From Clostridium sp. (GTDB lineage Bacteria > Bacillota > Clostridia > Clostridiales > Clostridiaceae): a DNA stretch of 64,000 nt. The notes beneath the pieces were generated by a model, which saw only the letters and a list, made by a program, of their open reading frames with translations, was not told the origin of the DNA and searched no databases. The stretch spans positions 1-64,000 of the forward strand of contig NZ_JAENWM010000003.1 in NCBI RefSeq assembly GCF_016650035.1, written 5' to 3'. Made by a program: the position numbers and the translations under genes. Positions 61,597 to 64,000 of this stretch are shown one piece after another (within the stretch, counting starts at the first letter, position 1; every line of letters starts with the position of its first letter).

Positions 61597-62298
61597 ATGG
61601 CTTGTTCTTTTTGCACTAATACTTGTAGTGAAGGGTGTTCAAATGATTGTGATACATCTTGTTCGGGATATTGTACAGGTACTTGTAGTGCATCTTGTGC
61701 TGATAGTTGCATACTCACATGCTTAGGTTCATGTAGCACTAACTGTGGTGCAATATGTGCTCAGGGTTGTTTGGGTGGATGTGATAGTAGCTGTAGTGGT
61801 GGATGTTGGGGGACATGTCTAGGGGTCTGTCAAGATAACTGTAGTGGAGGTTGTACTGGTAGCTGCAGTGGAGGCTGTAGTGGTAGTTGTAGTGGAAGTT
61901 GTTATACGGGTTGCTATGGTGGTTGTAAGACTGGCTGCTACGGGACTTGCAAAGGTGATTGTAATAACGCTTGTTTATCAGCTGAAAGTTCAACGATCAT
62001 TGCAAATTTAGGTAGTAATATATTAAAAGGAAATAAAGTTAGAGTAAATGATTTTCTAGCTTTAAGAAATGCAATTCACAATGAATTAGTTCGCAGAAGT
62101 AAAACTATACCTGCTGATGTTTATACCGCAACTCCTGTAAAGGGTGGAAAAATACCAAAAGAACATATAGACAAGATATTATTGGATGTTAGAGTTATGG
62201 ATATTGCAAAAGGTACTTTAGCTATTGTCAATCCCACTACATTAACGGGTGTGGCAACCTACATTAAAACATTAATGGCACAAAATATTAAGGCATAA
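61597..62298 (+). CDS. Cys-repeat protein, probable radical SAM substrate, 233 aa
   Basis: The start is the ATG after TTAGGAGGTGAATAGC; a GTG at 61588 lies in that site and is discarded. Residues 1-126 contain 32 Cys: Cys3, Cys6, then one every fourth residue to 126, with small Gly/Ser/Thr spacers. Residues 127-233 have no Cys and look like a folded domain (NDFLALRNAIHNELVRR...). The gene overlaps the enzyme gene end closely (start 2 bases after its stop). Radical SAM maturases of Clostridia act on Cys-rich precursors; here a phage tail-region protein fills that role. A structural tail protein with thioether crosslinks is the leading idea. Confidence 0.85.
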   Translation: MACSFCTNTCSEGCSNDCDTSCSGYCTGTCSASCADSCILTCLGSCSTNCGAICAQGCLGGCDSSCSGGCWGTCLGVCQDNCSGGCTGSCSGGCSGSCSGSCYTGCYGGCKTGCYGTCKGDCNNACLSAESSTIIANLGSNILKGNKVRVNDFLALRNAIHNELVRRSKTIPADVYTATPVKGGKIPKEHIDKILLDVRVMDIAKGTLAIVNPTTLTGVATYIKTLMAQNIKA

Positions 62299-62329
62299 AC
62301 ATTAAATAAAAGAAGGGGGTATAACTTAT

Positions 62330-62776
62330 ATGGAAAAAGTACAAAAAGATATATTAGTATTAATGTTAAATATAAATTTAAAACTTATAAATAAAGATTC
62401 TACATGTGTAAATGATATTAATAGTTTATTATTAATTGCTATGACAGAAAATGAAAAACAGTTAGCTTATGGTAATTTAGAAAGTAAGTTTTTAGAAATT
62501 GCAGAAAATAATTACCTTTTTATTGAATCAGTTATCTCTAATAGTAATCTAGAGAACAAATTATATTTATTGATGAAATGTAAAGGCAAAAACGTCTTAC
62601 GTAACATATCTCAATATAATTTGGAAGATTATGTTACCCTTGCATTAAATACTATTTATACAGGAATAACTCCTCGGCAAGAATTCGATTTATATCAAAT
62701 GCTCGCAAGGTTAGCTATTATGGAAGGAAGTCCTGAATTAATACAATTAACTATAAACAAAATACAATTATTATAG
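62330..62776 (+). CDS. Hypothetical helical protein, 148 aa
   Basis: Mostly helical, acidic, with LYLLMKCKGKNVLRNISQYN in the middle. It lies in the same operon as the modification locus, with AAGGGGG before the ATG. A chaperone or assembly role is possible. No family recognised. Confidence 0.6.
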   Translation: MEKVQKDILVLMLNINLKLINKDSTCVNDINSLLLIAMTENEKQLAYGNLESKFLEIAENNYLFIESVISNSNLENKLYLLMKCKGKNVLRNISQYNLEDYVTLALNTIYTGITPRQEFDLYQMLARLAIMEGSPELIQLTINKIQLL

Positions 62777-62785
62777 GAGGATATT

Positions 62786-63124
62786 ATGATTAAGGAATTA
62801 AAGGAAAATGAACAAATTTTCATTGAAGATATAAATAATGATTTATGTAATAATATATCTATTTTACAATTTCAATTAGATAGCTATGATAAATTATTTA
62901 CGTCTTATATGAATAATACCAGTGAAATAGCGAATGAATTAAATCTAAAGAAATTTTTAGATATTTATAGTGATACTTGTGCAGAAATGGCTAATATAAA
63001 AATACAACTATTAAAGGATAATTTAAAAGATGAATATCAATATTTTCTAGCAAACAAATGTATGTATGTTCTCGATTATCCAAATAAAACTTTAAAGATA
63101 ATAAAAAATACAATAAAAATTTAA
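62786..63124 (+). CDS. Hypothetical coiled-coil protein, 112 aa
   Basis: Predominantly helical (KELKENEQIFIEDINNDLCN...), basic C-terminus. AGGAGG precedes the ATG. Follows the previous gene by 9 bases. Function unknown. Confidence 0.6.
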   Translation: MIKELKENEQIFIEDINNDLCNNISILQFQLDSYDKLFTSYMNNTSEIANELNLKKFLDIYSDTCAEMANIKIQLLKDNLKDEYQYFLANKCMYVLDYPNKTLKIIKNTIKI

Positions 63125-63159
63125 ATTTCAAAAAAATATTTGAAAGGAGGATATTAATA

Positions 63160-64000
63160 ATGGGATTAGTTTTAGGTTATAATTCATTTTTATCAAATAA
63201 TACAACTATTTCTTTACCCTCCAACAGATATTATAGATTAGAATTACAAAAGGCAATATTTGATGCTATTGAAGGATTTGATGATATTGATAAAATCTAT
63301 TCATCAAGCAAAGAAGAATGGAGTTATAATTGTATTTTAAACGGAGAGTTTAGAGATGGTTTAGAGGCAGGAAATATTGATACCAAAGGGCAAGATATTA
63401 AGTATATTTTATTTCAAAAGCGTAAACAAGATGAATTACAATGGAATACTATAGCAAAACTTGATTATGATAAAGCTGTTATATTATATCAAATAATGGA
63501 TAATTATATAGAAAATGCTCAACCGTATGAATATTGTATAATTCCAGTAGCCACAACAGTTCAAGGTAATAGAAGTATGGAAACTATAATTCCTGATTAT
63601 GATGGAATATGGCTTACAGATAGTCAAAACAATGTTCAGTTATCATATAATATCGAACAGGGCGATGTAGAATTCACAAAACCTAGTATTTCCACAGAAA
63701 CTTTAGGTGGAAGATATCCTATATCAACCTATTCAGGTAATTTGGATTATAAAAAAGGATCATTAAAAGCTATGGTTTTGTCAGATAATTCTTTAGATGG
63801 GCCGATAGATATATATAAAGAAAAGATAAATAGGACTAATGTTGTAAATTTTCTAAAGAATTGGAAACCAAAGTTGTATAGAAATTCATCAAATGGAGAA
63901 ATGATGATGATTGCTACTATAGGCAACGCTAAATTTTCACCTAATAACGAATTATCAGGACGATTAGGTACTATTTCTTTTGATTTTCAAGAAGTTGGAG
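63160..64000 (+). CDS. Tail/baseplate protein, C-terminus cut by window edge
   Basis: ATG 63160 after AAAGGAGG. At least 280 residues: helical start, then long beta segments (SYNIEQGDVEFTKPSISTETL and GTISFDFQEVG). Size and position suggest a distal tail or baseplate component. No family can be named from the visible part. Confidence 0.55.
   Translation, partial: MGLVLGYNSFLSNNTTISLPSNRYYRLELQKAIFDAIEGFDDIDKIYSSSKEEWSYNCILNGEFRDGLEAGNIDTKGQDIKYILFQKRKQDELQWNTIAKLDYDKAVILYQIMDNYIENAQPYEYCIIPVATTVQGNRSMETIIPDYDGIWLTDSQNNVQLSYNIEQGDVEFTKPSISTETLGGRYPISTYSGNLDYKKGSLKAMVLSDNSLDGPIDIYKEKINRTNVVNFLKNWKPKLYRNSSNGEMMMIATIGNAKFSPNNELSGRLGTISFDFQEVG

Overview
The window is a strongly AT-rich stretch of a large tailed phage (or plasmid-like prophage) of a Clostridium-type Firmicute. 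The low GC, the purine-rich AAGGAGG ribosome sites, the TTGACA/TATAAT promoters and the small-gene style all fit this host. Terminase, portal, protease, capsid, tail tube, tail chaperone and a 2305-residue tape measure are present and no sheath gene is seen, so a long non-contractile tail (siphovirus) is most likely. Both ends of the genome lie outside the window.

Layout. 1-9.7 kb is a leftward accessory arm: a truncated tyrosine recombinase, many very small genes, an HNH nuclease and an Xre-type regulator. It has an SOS-box promoter at 1.62-1.67 kb and a patch of frameshifted genes at 3.5-5.4 kb. 9.7-12.3 kb is a non-coding divide holding six perfect and three near-perfect DnaA boxes in one orientation, with a reversal of G/C bias across it; it is probably the replication origin. 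12.4-28 kb is the rightward early arm: two SF2 helicases, small genes, a 968-residue protein with signs of a YonO/QDE-1-like RNA polymerase, a metallophosphoesterase and several homing nucleases. About 1.5 kb of structured non-coding DNA follows, then a tRNA-Asn. 28-43.9 kb is the packaging, head and tail-tube module, including a group I intron in the tail protein gene and a -1 frameshift in the tail chaperone.

43.9-46.9 kb is an inserted cargo island between tail chaperone and tape measure, where phages normally have nothing. It carries a MazF-like protein, a type III (ToxIN-like) toxin-antitoxin system with an RNA-repeat antitoxin, and two paralogous lipoproteins, with their own promoter and terminators. 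47-64 kb holds the tape measure and tail-tip genes.

The most unusual locus is at 58.2-62.3 kb. A radical SAM/SPASM peptide-modifying enzyme is interrupted by two inteins, each placed directly at an iron-sulfur ligand cysteine. It is followed at once by a 233-residue protein whose first 126 residues contain 32 cysteines, 30 of the steps being CX3C. Lying inside the tail-fibre region, this suggests a virion protein matured by radical chemistry.

Two themes recur. Selfish elements are dense: at least eight free-standing homing nucleases, two LAGLIDADG inteins and one group I intron. A repeated leader motif, ACAATTAAACAATAA, sits upstream of many genes in both arms. At four sites on the right arm it lies within a good TTGACA promoter, and at several sites it is followed by a terminator-like hairpin before the gene.
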